Shown here piece by piece: positions 24,925-44,700 of a stretch of 64,000 nucleotides of DNA. The notes below the pieces were generated by a model. It was not told the DNA's origin. It ran no database searches and was given only the letters and a program-made list of their open reading frames with translations. Origin of the DNA: Mastigias papua (lineage: Eukaryota; Cnidaria; Scyphozoa; Rhizostomeae; Mastigiidae); assembly GCA_964019165.1 (NCBI GenBank), contig OZ025268.1:5123570-5187569 (forward strand). The letters run 5' to 3'. The translations under genes were made by a program, and so were the position numbers. Numbering within the stretch: position 1 is the stretch's first letter; each line of letters begins with the position of its first letter.

Positions 24925-25746
24925 TATTCACAAATAATACAAGACAATTTCTTCACATATTTGTACTCCACAATCTCATTGCAGTAGCTGAGCCTTCAAT
25001 CTGAAGATAATTGATAAAATTGCAATAATAATACGAATATATTTGACAACAAGATAAGGTATTAAGCCCTTATCAGTATTTCAAAAGAGGTGGAGTTCCA
25101 TTAATAAATCACCATCACGGGCATGCAAATGGAGAAGTCTAAGTTAAGGGGTCCCAGAGGGTATCTAAAAAAGTGCCAATTTAGAATTATCTACCTCATC
25201 ATATCGTCGTACCTGAGTTAGCATCTTTAAGAGGTATATTCTATTAACTCGAAAAAATGCGCAAAAAACCGCTTCAGCGCAAAAGGGAAATAAGGCAAGG
25301 CAGTTTTGCGTATGCTGATATATTTGAGTGTACCCTCAACTGCTTGCTTTGGCCGGTTTAGTTACCAGTAAACAAATGAATATAACAAGGCAAATGATCA
25401 ATAGTATATACATAAGGATTGTATTAGCAGGCACATCTTCAGGTTCTTACTATGAAATAAATCTGTCTATAGGAGTCGATGAAGCTTTGTTGAATCAGGT
25501 TTGATGCACATTCTCAAAGACATCCAAAAAGTTCCTTATTTTGTCCGCCATTACATGTTGTCATGGATCCAGAATAATTATAATAGTTTGACCTCTATGT
25601 AAAAAGGAGGGTATTATGTAATCGAGGCAAGGGGAAAATGGACAAGGCTGCTTTCCCTAACTTGATGACATGGCACCCACACTGTGAAGAACTATGTAGG
25701 TAAAAGAAAAAGAAGGAAATACTAAAGGCTGACAAAAACAAAGAAG
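24925..25746. promoter_or_regulatory. divergent intergenic region between DLEC1 and SEC22-like start codons
   Basis: DLEC1 starts leftward at 24924 and the SEC22-like gene starts rightward at 25747, leaving 822 bp for both 5' UTRs and promoters. I see no convincing TATA box placed for either gene and no long open frame. The arrangement suggests a shared bidirectional promoter, which is inference only. Confidence 0.45.
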
Positions 25747-33852
<8,106 letters not shown>

Positions 33853-34559
33853 AAAGTTGGGAGCTGCAGGATACTCTGCAAGTCAATAGCAATATGGTAT
33901 TGGAAGTATGAAGTCAAAGAGCCCTTATATGATATTTTATAATTTTCATGGGACAAAAATACTGATTACTACATCTAACAACAGTTTAATTGTTCTCATG
34001 ATCAAGGCTACTGTCTCAAAGAGGCTAGAAGGGTGACTGTACTGAAGCTTTTGGCATATGTCATGCCCATCACCACACCCTATATTCCAATTAAACTGTT
34101 TAAAAGTAACTACATACAAAGTTATACAGATGTAAAATCTACATAGTCCAAAAACTTTTACCAAGTTTTAACCAAACTAGCATAGACCTGGAAGTGGGCT
34201 GAGCCCCCCCCCCCCCACCCCAGAAACTAACTTCCATGGTGTTCTAGAAATATTAAGGTGCCAGTTTTTTGAGACTTTTGTGTAATGTGCTGTTCACCCT
34301 AAGCCCCATTTGTTTCTTTCCTGTGCACTGCATAAGTATGGCACTGCAACAACGAAGACTAGCCTTAGACTAACTTTACAATTAAGGCATTATTTGTTTT
34401 TAGCTTTTTTCAAGTATATGTTAACTCTGTTCATTGAACATTCACTGGAGCAGAAGTGAGCTTCAAATGAAATCGCGATACCAGCAGGTTTTAGTCACAT
34501 ATTTTAGCATGTCATTTCTCTGAGATATAAGACCAGATTCAAGTTTAGGGATAAGCTTA

Positions 34560-34640
34560 CTTTTTATTAAGGAATTATCTTGCTTTTCTTCTTTAATTGA
34601 ATCATGTGAAAGTATTAGACTTAAGTTTTGCGAGAAACCA
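34560..34640 (-). pseudogene. DLEC1 exon-3-like sequence (possible duplicated exon)
   Basis: Read leftward, the translation LSLILSHDSIKEEKQDNSLI resembles the end of DLEC1 exon 3 at 22715-22825 (NLIVPSDFIKEDGQDHSSMK), with 10 of 21 residues identical in register. The DNA matches at roughly 70 percent over the last 60 bases, and both end on a GT(A/A)-type donor at the same place (GTAACC in exon 3, GTAAGC here). It is on the same strand as DLEC1. It may be a relic of a local duplication, an exon of a second DLEC1-like gene, or chance. Confidence 0.35.
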
Positions 34641-35338
34641 TGATTTAAGAATGAAAGCAATGTAGAGTAGCATATGAGGATGAACTAGAGAAAATAGCCA
34701 GCTTCGTAAGTCGTATAAAGTGTCATCTAAATCGTCATATCCTTGTAGAACGTTTCGGGACGAGCTTCTCACATCCTCGGTTAGTTTAAAAGGGAAAACG
34801 TGGGGTGACCATGATTTATATGAAAACTCAAATATGGTTTGATTGAAAAGTTAGTTATTCCAATAGTATAGCATAAAGTCTGTTTTTTGACTTACTATTG
34901 TACCAATGTGTCCAATGTGTAATGAGATCTGTACTAGCAAAACAGTGATATCTAAGCCAAAAATTTCACTGCTTGTAGTTGATTGATGCAAGGGAAGATA
35001 ATTTTCTTTAAAAGTTTCCCAACTCCAGAGTCCAGATTTAGACCCATCTTAGTAGTTTCTCACATTATCTGGTGTTTTAGTAGCATCCCGGTCTGTGTTG
35101 TGTATGCAGGGCACTATTGATTTGTAATACATATCTTCCAATGCCTTTTTGATAAGATGTATTGCCTTTTAATATGAGTTAGTTTTGCAATGAAATCTTT
35201 AGCAATTCTCTTATTGTTGATCCCACTTCAGCCCAAAACCTGTGATCACCCCCAGGAAAGTTTGTTTTGATTGAAAATTTGATTTTGGTATCTTTTGGAG
35301 ATCAGTATGCGTTAAATCGAATCAAAGGACTTTTCTCA

Positions 35339-35450
35339 GTAATGCGTCCGCATCTGCAGCTATTCTCAGCTCATTTGCTCTTTCCTTCACGTCTTGCAGC
35401 AATTCAATGATTCGTATGCATGTATTGGCTGGTTCGTTCTTGCAACTGGA
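35339..35450 (-). other. coding-looking stretch, unassigned
   Basis: Read leftward after an AG at about 35451, one frame gives CIRIIELLQDVKERANEL and IAADADALLRKVL and then a stop. The composition is amphipathic-helical and unlike the AT-rich surroundings. It lies upstream, on the same strand, of the DLEC1-exon-3-like piece, where an exon-2 counterpart would be expected, but similarity to exon 2 is not convincing. Confidence 0.25.
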
Positions 35451-36439
35451 TGTGGGTGGGGGGGGAGGGGGGAGTTTCATTTCCATCCAAAGAACCAAAG
35501 TTTGCTGTTTCTGTTGACAAATTGCTTTAAATCATCTTTTGTACGCCAGAATCTTTAGGAGAAGAATTGGGTGCTACTAATAGGCAAACAGTTTAATGAA
35601 TTTGTTGCATTTAGAGATTAACACCATTTGCTACCACGTTAAACGTATAGCACTTAAAAAACATAAACAGATATTCTACAGTCATTGATATGACACAAAT
35701 ATTTGTCGGCAACTTGTTGTCACTAGGCACCCTTAAAAAATATACCCAGGAAAAGTATTGTGTATTGATTCAGTACGAGCAATCCACCTTGTTCGTGATT
35801 AATTTCGTAAGCGAAGAGCATTTCCTACTGCCGTTCTTTTACCTGAAAGTAATGAATTTACTTTTGTTGCTGCTTGTAGACCACATATAAAGAACCTCAA
35901 GTTACCCAAATCAGTTCCTATTTTAGTGCAATTTTAGCCACATTTTGTGATCTTGGAAAACGAGAGTGTCATCTAGGAAATGTGAAAACGTGTTCTAGGA
36001 AATATAAAAGCGTTGTCAGCTTTTCACAGTGCTGAAGCTCTGAATTGCACATACCTCTTCAGCTCTTTGGAAAGCATTACATACATACGTATAAAATACA
36101 ATGCTGTAAACACCTAAAGTGCTTGTTTATTAATCTAATAGAAGGAGATTATTGAGTACTGAAACTCATTTACTCAAGCTTGAATCAATGGGAGGTGGGG
36201 GTTCAGCCACGGATATGCTTTTGGTACGATTTGATTGTTCCTGAACAACTACAATGGGAAATAGTATGTAACTAGCCAGTCAGTGAACTGACATGAGCGG
36301 AGTGATATCAAAAAGCAACAATAAAAAGCAATGATTTTGAAAGTGCTAATGGAAAGAAAATTGCCCCTTTTATTGTATAAAAAGAGGACAATGATCACAG
36401 ATCTGTGGCAGACAAGGGTTCAATTTCAAACTTACCATC

Positions 36440-36960
36440 GATTCCGGACTTACCATTAATCAAAATAAATAGCTTTTAATTTCTTATTTTCCCAATGTTT
36501 ATCAAGTTTGTCCTTTAGAATATTTAAAGTTTGCGCTTCAGCCACACCTTTTGATAAGGCATTCCAAATGTTGATGCCTCTCACCGCAAAAAAAATTATT
36601 CAAAATATTTAATCTTGATCCTGGATTTACCAGTTTCAAATGATGACCACGTGTGTTGTATATTTCTACGTCTATGTTGAATAATGTTGTTGTATGAACA
36701 TTATAATTTCCATTTAAATACTTGTACACTTGGAACATATCACCTCTTAAGCGACGATATGCAAGAGTTGGTAGATTGACTGCCTTAAGACGAGCAGGGT
36801 GACTTAGATTCTGACAGTCATGGATCATTTTTGTCGTCTTTGTATAGATTCTATTTTGGCATCGATAAGCTCGGATGCCAGATTGTGTTGTCGTATTGAA
36901 GTATTGGTCTTACTAATGACTTGAACAGCATTGGAAAGGTCCTTTTATCAAGACATCTAA
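36440..36960 (-). pseudogene. decayed LINE reverse-transcriptase C-terminal fragment
   Basis: Read leftward, the translation shows the order usual after the RT domain in CR1/L2-like LINEs: FPMLFKSLVRPILQYDNTIW, then LPTLAYRRLRGDMFQVYKYL, then (after a frame change in an A-rich run near 36585) RGINIWNALSKGVAEAQTLN. At least one internal stop and one frameshift are present, so it is non-functional. Confidence 0.75.
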
Positions 36961-37279
36961 ATGATCGTGATAAAAGTGTATAACTGTAGTTTTATACAGG
37001 CATTTTATGCAAAAACATATGACTGAAATGCTATATAATCAAGGTTGAAACCTACATCATCAACTGCTACCGAGGTAGCTATTTCACACCCTGAACCAGT
37101 TTTATCTTTCAGCCCTTATGCGTCTACAAGTCTTTCCTCTGTCCCCTCATTAGAACATCTTCAATGCGTGCAGCACACTAAGGTGGTCTTCTGTGATGTA
37201 CCTGGTGTGGTATCGTTGTGGAAAAGAACACCAGAGCATCTTTTACTCTTTGTTATTTCCTTGCGAATTTCATCAACAA

Positions 37280-37560
37280 GCCATCTTTGAACTTTCATTT
37301 CATTTCATTTCATTTCATTTCATTTCATTTTATTTCATTTCATTTCATTCTTTTAAGGAGGGTGGCCCTTCAACAGAAGTTGGTTTTCAAGAGGCCCTCC
37401 ATTAAAAACATCTAATTACAATAATACTGATAAAATCAATTAAAAATGAAGCGCTAATATCTTATTTACAATTTTTGAAGAGCGATATACAACCGTGAAA
37501 GATCAAAAGTTACAACAAAAAAAAAAAAAAAAAGCAGTTTTTATATACTTGTCTTAAAAG
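37280..37560 (-). mobile_element. 5'-truncated LINE 3' end with ATGAA-type tail (copy 3)
   Basis: An ATTTC array at about 37293-37350 (AAATG-type tail on the minus strand) adjoins the hairpin GGAGGGTGGCCCTTC...GAGGCCCTCC, as in copies 1 and 2. A 17-base A run near 37508 lies further from the tail. Confidence 0.6.
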
Positions 37561-37659
37561 TGTATAGCGAAGTAGCTTGCTTCTTCTGAAAGTTCGGAAA
37601 TAGACCGGTCTACCACCTGGGGGCTACGAGGTTATTGACTAAAGCTTAGGAGGAATCTA

Positions 37660-38060
37660 CTAGGACGTTGGCTAGGAAGCATTTCTCAGCGGAGAGAGTG
37701 ATAAACTTATGAAACTCGCTGCCTGATGACTTTTAAAAATGAATTGGGCCTACTTTGGTCTAAGCACCACTATAAGTTTAAACCGTTCAAAACTTCACAT
37801 TAAGTTGCATTGTATTGTACCTTATTGTGTCAAGTTTTGGCTACACACAATTGTATCATAAATAAGCTGCCAGAACTAAGCCAAATTGTTTTAAGGGTGT
37901 AGCTTAAATTAGTTTGTGGCTGGGATTGAGTATTCTATTCTATTCCATTCTATTCTATTCCCGTCTATTCTATTCCATTCTATTCTATCTCATTCTATTC
38001 TATTCTATTTTATTCTATTCTATTCTATTCTATTCTATTCTATTCTATTCTATTCTAAAC
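37660..38060 (+). mobile_element. 5'-truncated LINE 3' end with (TATTC)n tail
   Basis: A degenerate RT C-terminus on the plus strand (KHFSAERVI followed, after frame changes, by NSLPDD) is followed by about 150 bp of 3' UTR and a long TATTC pentamer tail (about 37930-38056). It is back to back with the minus-strand LINE copy at 37280-37560 and has a different tail unit, so it is a second LINE family. Confidence 0.65.
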
Positions 38061-38738
38061 GAAATTTATTTTTAAAAAAGTATTCCTGATGAAACCAGGC
38101 TTCGATCAATTGAATCGATCGATCTTTCATCAACTTTCCTGACGGTCTTTCTCAGTATTGCTAAGGATAATATTGGGTCCGCAAACAAAATAGGCAGGAT
38201 TGACTGTGGATGATGCTATCACAACTCGGAATCCCTTGCCAATCCGACCATGGTCACGCCCAAATTGAAAATGTACCTGATACTGAGCACTTTTCGATGG
38301 ATGTTTCCGTCCTCTATGACAAACCTACATATATGATGTATAAATCGCTACAAATCTATAGTTACGTTTTCAATATATTCTTCTTTGAATAGAGCAAAGT
38401 CATTTTATGCGCTTTCGTTGGATCAGTACCTTGCATGAAAATGAAGAATAAGAGTGACAACAAAATAAAATGGAAATGAAAAATTAATTGAAACGAATCA
38501 ATGTGGCACTAACTGGTGTTGAAATTAACGCCTTTGGTCGCAAAAAAAAAATTTGCTAATAAGCAATACTGTAAGGTCATATCTTTTCCGTACACTTCTA
38601 TTCCACCATTCCATTCCATGTTTTCAAGATAACACAACACAGTATTGCTGGTGTTGCTTTTGCCTTGTTGATGCGTTGCCCAACTGCATTGCACTCTGAG
38701 CTGAGGCAGGTTTTGGTCTGGAGGGTGAACGTGAAAGA

Positions 38739-41700
38739 ATGTCTAAGACTACTGGCATTGACCTTATCAGAGAAGACTTATTAAAATATGGCGTTGCTGT
38801 AAACCTAAGCTTTAATGAAATCGTCAAGGAGAGAATAGAAAATGGAGAAGCTATCTTTCACATGGCTTTTGGGCAGTCGCCCTTTCCCATATATAAAAAG
38901 GCCATTGAAAAGCTGAAAGATCACGCTGGTGAAAACGCCTACCTTCCTGTTGCTGGTAATAATTTTTCACTCATATTTGCTCGAAAGGGAGACTAGCAAT
39001 TAGCAGTAAGGTTTGGAGATTACAGGACTGTCCAAGCATTCTCTTTTCACTTTTTTCAAGGTAGTAACCGGTAAACGAGCGTTTGGATTAGTTCGCTCAA
39101 ATAGAGTCAGGAGATGCTATTTCGAGGAAATTAGCGCGTTCCAAAGTAAACGAGAATTGTATTTTGTCGGTTATATCATATTAATCTTGCATTGACAGGA
39201 AGATATCTACAAAGTGCTTTGAAAACGGTTGTTAATCAGGGATTGTATTTTGTTTAGAAATGCATTGTTGCTGTAATAAGATAATAGCGTCGCATTGGCT
39301 ACATAAAAGCTAGTAAATTTTAGGCCTTAAGGCAAAGTTACTGTAAACCGAGCGCTCTAATCGTATGCTGCATGCGAACTAATCATAAACTGAGTAGGAA
39401 CTGGCCGTAAACTGACTTCAAACTGACTGTAAACTGAGCACAAACAGAGCACAAGTTTGCAATACAGTGAGCAGTGAGCGGAAACTGACCGGAGGGCACG
39501 TGGAAATCGCTGCATTGAAAACTGCACAATGGGGTCATCCAGAAAGTACGTAGGCCCTAGATCAGGAGCGTATCCAGACCTATATCTGACTTACGCTTTG
39601 AGGCCAGAAGTTGGCAGTTATGGCGTGGTCTAGGCGTGGTTTGGGAATTTTCTCAAGTCCTGTTTCCATCAAATCTTAGTTTTTCCTGCTTGTTCAAACG
39701 CTCCACTAGGTAAAGCATAGAAAGAGAGAGTCAGTGAAATGCACCCGATCACCTTTGACACCAATGACTGAAGAGTTCAATGGAATTGGAAAGTGCAATC
39801 TTGGATCAATTTAGGATAGTGATTTTAAGGGCTACTGAGATGCTAGCTATGTTACTTGCTTGGCTCATTACTTTGGGAGCTGTGCTTGGGGCTTTCTCTA
39901 GATAGAAATGAATGATTAATGACTGTTGTTTAATAGGAATCATCAGCTGGCGATCAATATCGTGTAAGAGATTACACCCTTCTTTGAATGAATGAATGAA
40001 CTGAATGAATGAAGAAATGAATGAATGAATGAATGAATGAATGAATGAATGAATGAATGAATGAATGAATGAACTGAATGAACAGAACTGAACTGAACTT
40101 TGAGGGCACACTGGGCCCTATTTCATACAGAACAGGAAATAAGTGGACAGGTAATATGGGTTTCTTAGCTGTTTCCTTATGGCACAACTATTTTGTCCAT
40201 TTGCTTTTGCAACTATTGTTTACAGAAAAGGACCATAGTGGTCATTTTGCCTGGACCCTCACCGGCAAAAGGAAAATCATGTAGAGTTTGTTTATAAGGA
40301 ATCTACTACTTGCTGGGTCTAAATTCTCATGTAAACACACTGCATGGTAAAGCCTTTACTCATAAAGATTTCAGTTCTCAAGGCCTCCACTTTCTATTAG
40401 GTAATAACACTATATCTCTTGATGGAATGCACTGGGAGACTGCAAACAAATGCAAACTAAAAACTTATGCAACCTCTTCCAAGATTGCTGAGACAGTATC
40501 TCTATCAAATGACCCAATTGAACCAAAAGAGAGTCACATGAATGCCAAAGTTGGGACCTTCAGCCTTCAAATCAGACAGAACATGATGTGATGCATAATA
40601 CTAAGTACTAATGAACACCCCGATGCTTTATATGTACCTCAAGCATTGCAAGAGATTCATCACAACTAATACAAGTGAACATGTAGTATACAAACAGTTG
40701 ATATCAGCAATGTTTTGACCAAATAAAAAAATAACAATTAACATAACTGGAAACCATGCAAGCAGATGCATGAAAAAGGCAGAAAATTATCTGAGAGGCT
40801 CTAAAACTGCTGAAAGGGAAGCTTTCAATTCTGGTTAAATGTCTTATCCAAGTAATATAATGTCGTCTACTTAGGGCTATAAAGCAAAATGGCATATTAT
40901 TGCTGAATTCTTATTCTGAAAATATTGTGCTCAAAGTACTGCACCATCACATAAAAGCATGAATTACAGAATTATTTCTGATATCAATACATGCATCTAA
41001 ATTCATACATGCAGATAGTACATCTTGCATGATTTCTTGATACCAAAGGAAATCAAAGATTTCTGCACCCTATCTTGCAGATTATGCAGAATATTTGCCA
41101 AAAATTTATGGTTGTTGTACTTATTTTGTTAATTAGCTTTTAGCTATAACGAATTGTAGTGATACTTAATAACAATAATGATAGAAATTGGTTCTGACTA
41201 ATGCAGGTTTTGCTAAGTTTAGTGTACCTTTGGCCCGCTTGATGAAAAGATCTGGCGGGTTTGGCCAACCCTCTTAAAAGGTGGCCCACCCCCTACTTCA
41301 GTGTCGTAACGGAGACACCCGCGGCCCTTGGGAAGTAAGTATGATGGGACCCTTTTACATTGAAAACACCAACTCTAGTTTTCGTAAATTTATATATACA
41401 TAATAAAAATAATTTGTTGGAGGTCCCCTCGGGGCCCCGTTTGGTCGGGGGCCCTTTGTGTTTGAACTAAAGTGCCCTAAACTGCGTTACGCCACTGCCC
41501 TGGTCCAGTATTATCATTGGAGATAATATTAAAATGGACACTTCTTGAGATATGGTGAATTAACTGAAAAGTATCATGCAAGGGGGCGCAACAGGGAATT
41601 TTCGAGGGAGGAGTTTTGTCCACAGAAAGGCACACTAGCACTAAGAATTTTCAAGATAATATAGTTAATATTTATAGAACTTCTCGTGATCTTGGAATAA

Positions 41701-44700
41701 AATGCTTTATATTTATAGAATTTCTCGTGACTTTGCCAACTTTAAGTTTTACTTATGAGATGTAAGCAGATTTACCTATCAAAGTACAATAAGCAGTTTA
41801 AAAATTTCAAATGAAAAGGGCACGCTGATTTTGATGAAGGAAAAAATCAGGGGTCTAGACCTCCCGGTCTCCTCCCGTAGTTGCGCCCCTATCATGGAAT
41901 TTTGAGCTTGATTCCTAAATGGTGCTTCTAAATTGCAGAGTTTCACATGTTTTAGTTGTTTCTTATTACTTTATCATAGGCATAAAACAATTGCGCGTTG
42001 CTATTGCTGAATTTCACAAAAGGGTAGATGGAATTCCTCACATATCAGCAGATGATGTGGTAGTTGGTCCAGGCACTAAGCAGCTCTCATTTCTTCTTGA
42101 AGAAGTATTCAATGGCGGTAAGATAACCATCTTTGTGAATAGTATGTTTAAAGAACAGGCAAGAGTCTAGTTATATCACTGATCTCACAAGAAGTTCACT
42201 ATCTCCCGGTAGGGCGGAAAAGCGTGCAACAGAATCCCCAGCGTTTTCGTGCGATAGTGATATACCTATGTATTTGGATTGCACGTTTTTTATGAGAAAG
42301 ATTTGTTCGCCCAGTTCTTAAACTTCCGTAGCTTTTCCTAGGTTCCAATGCTTATGATTTCCTCAAACTCTCTTAGCAAGAACGTTCAAGTTTTTGTAGC
42401 AATGCTATGGAAAGACCGGCAGGCAGTGGACAAAGATAACACTGAAATGCGGCGATTTATGCAAATTGAGCAAAAGAGATGATCGGCTTACATGAATATT
42501 GGAATTTCAAATGTATATGAGCTTCTCAACTTTATTTGGTGGCATTGAACTTTCTTAACTTTTTGAGCAGTCGAGTATTGCTGTATTATACACTACCAAC
42601 TTTCTTATTAAGATCTATGTGCCCTGATAGACTGGCTGTTAAAGGGGAAGCTCGGCCCAAAACTAAAATTTGATATGTTATAGAGAATGCTATAAAGACC
42701 CATGATATGAAATATTCTAGCCCCAATTTCCACAATACCACTTCATAATATGATCCGCCTAGCATGGTTGATAAATTTTCCTGCTTTTTCCATATAGATG
42801 TTGCGTCGGTAAAGTGATTGCCATATGATGCTGTACCGATACATGATGAACCACGGTTACTTTATGATACCTAATTGCCGTTCCTCCCGCCACCTTGGTT
42901 TTTGAAAATCTTTCCAAGCCCCCACTCTTATTAGGACACCCGGCAATCAGCTTTTGGAGGACTTTGTGTGTGGAGTAGCTGAAGCAAAAATAATTCATCT
43001 TTACAAGAGGCATTTGTTTCATCAATGTTCTTAATTGACTGTTGCAAGTTAAAGCTAAACAGACTGCTACATTTGGTTTTGTTTTCAGAGCAAAATAACT
43101 GCTCTAGTGATATAGTTTCAAACTGATTTTGCACTAAATTAATGTATTCACGAGATTGCATAAGCCCGATCCTCCTTGAATTTTCTAGACAATTCCACCC
43201 CTTCCCCCGCTAATTTCACCCTCCTACAATTAGGTACCGAAGAGTAACAACCTTTATCAATGAATATTGAAATTAAAAGGAAAAACTCGCTTACCCATAT
43301 TTGTACTCTCTCTTCGATAACTGCTCTACCCCTCCTTTTTTCAAGTAATCCTTTCGTTATAATCTCCTTTGACTTTGCCTTATTTTCCTTTAACTAATGT
43401 ATTTTATCTCAGATATCTACCTTCTATCCCCATCATGGACAACATACAAACCTCAATCAGTCCTTGCACACAAGGATCCTATTATCATCAATACGTCCTT
43501 TGAGCAAGAATGGAAGTTGGATCCTGCCGAACTTGATAAAAAGTTTTCAGAAAATAGGAAACGTAACAAATTGCTGATACTCATTAGTCCTGACAACCCA
43601 TCTGGCATTGCCTACACTGCAGAAGAAAACAAGAAAATTGCTGAAGTCTGCAGGAAGCACCAAGCACTGGTTCTTAGTGACGAAATCTACTCACTACTTA
43701 ACTTTGATGATGCACACGATAGTCTTTGTAAGGTAAAGTATAAAATTGCTTTGGAACAGTTATCAAACTATTTCTAGACATAATCAGGGATTTAGTCAGG
43801 TTTTGCTGACTTCAAACTTGGGTCATTGCCAATGTTTCCGGAGATATTTAGGTTCCTTTCGGTTGCTATTAAGAAAAGGCAAGCATTTGTTTCTTCAATG
43901 AAGACTTGATAGAGTAGGTAAGCTTTCTTTGAGTGGCATTTTTCTAATTTTGTGAGTGCTGTTTTTCTAGCTTAGGCAACGCTATTTTTATAGCTGGATA
44001 AGAGAATGAAATGGGTATGAAAATAAATGCAACACCCTTAGTGATTTAACTTCTAGAGAAATTTATAGCAATGATAAAGAAATTCCTATTACTTTAAAGG
44101 ATTTAATTTACAAATGAGGAACATTGTGCCTCTAAAGTAGAGTCGGTTGTCTATTGTTACGGGAGGAATTTCTCTGCGAGAAAATTCCCTTCCGTTATGA
44201 ATTGGGGTGAGCATGCAAACAGAATTAAGGCATGGGAAGTTTTTCATTTTAAACGGTTCTTTATTTTAGCACTACCCAGAAGGCACTATTTTACAAAATG
44301 GTCTTTCAAAGTGGGCGTCTGCTGGTGGATGGAGACTTGGCTATCACATTTATCCTCCAAACCTTTCAAGCATCCGAAAAGTCATAACAGGTTCTGCTAG
44401 TCAGACACACAGTTGTGCATCGGCACCAGTACAGTTTGGTGCACTGGAGTACTTTAAGTAATTTTCTTTAATTCTGGTTTTTAGAATATGAGTGCAACAG
44501 ATCTCTCAAAGCTCATCAAGTGTGTGCCACCGAAGTTTTAAAATATAGTTCTGTAGGGGAACGGGTAGTTCTATAAGCATTACGTGTAGGGAACTGCGCC
44601 GTGCAGTTATTCATATTGTCACCTTGAGGTTTGCCTTAACCAGAGTCAGAAAACTGATGCATTACATTTTTAGTACCTCATATATCACATGATATTGGAG

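Larger units (their letters stand above)
33853..38738. other. intergenic stretch between the SEC22-like gene and the aminotransferase
   Basis: No confirmed host gene. It contains a DLEC1-exon-3-like piece (34560-34640), a coding-looking minus-strand stretch (35339-35450), decayed LINE fragments (36440-36960, 37280-37560, 37660-38060), short C and G homopolymer runs (near 34205 and 35455) and a poly-A run near 37508. The rest is AT-rich sequence in which I see nothing. Confidence 0.6.
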
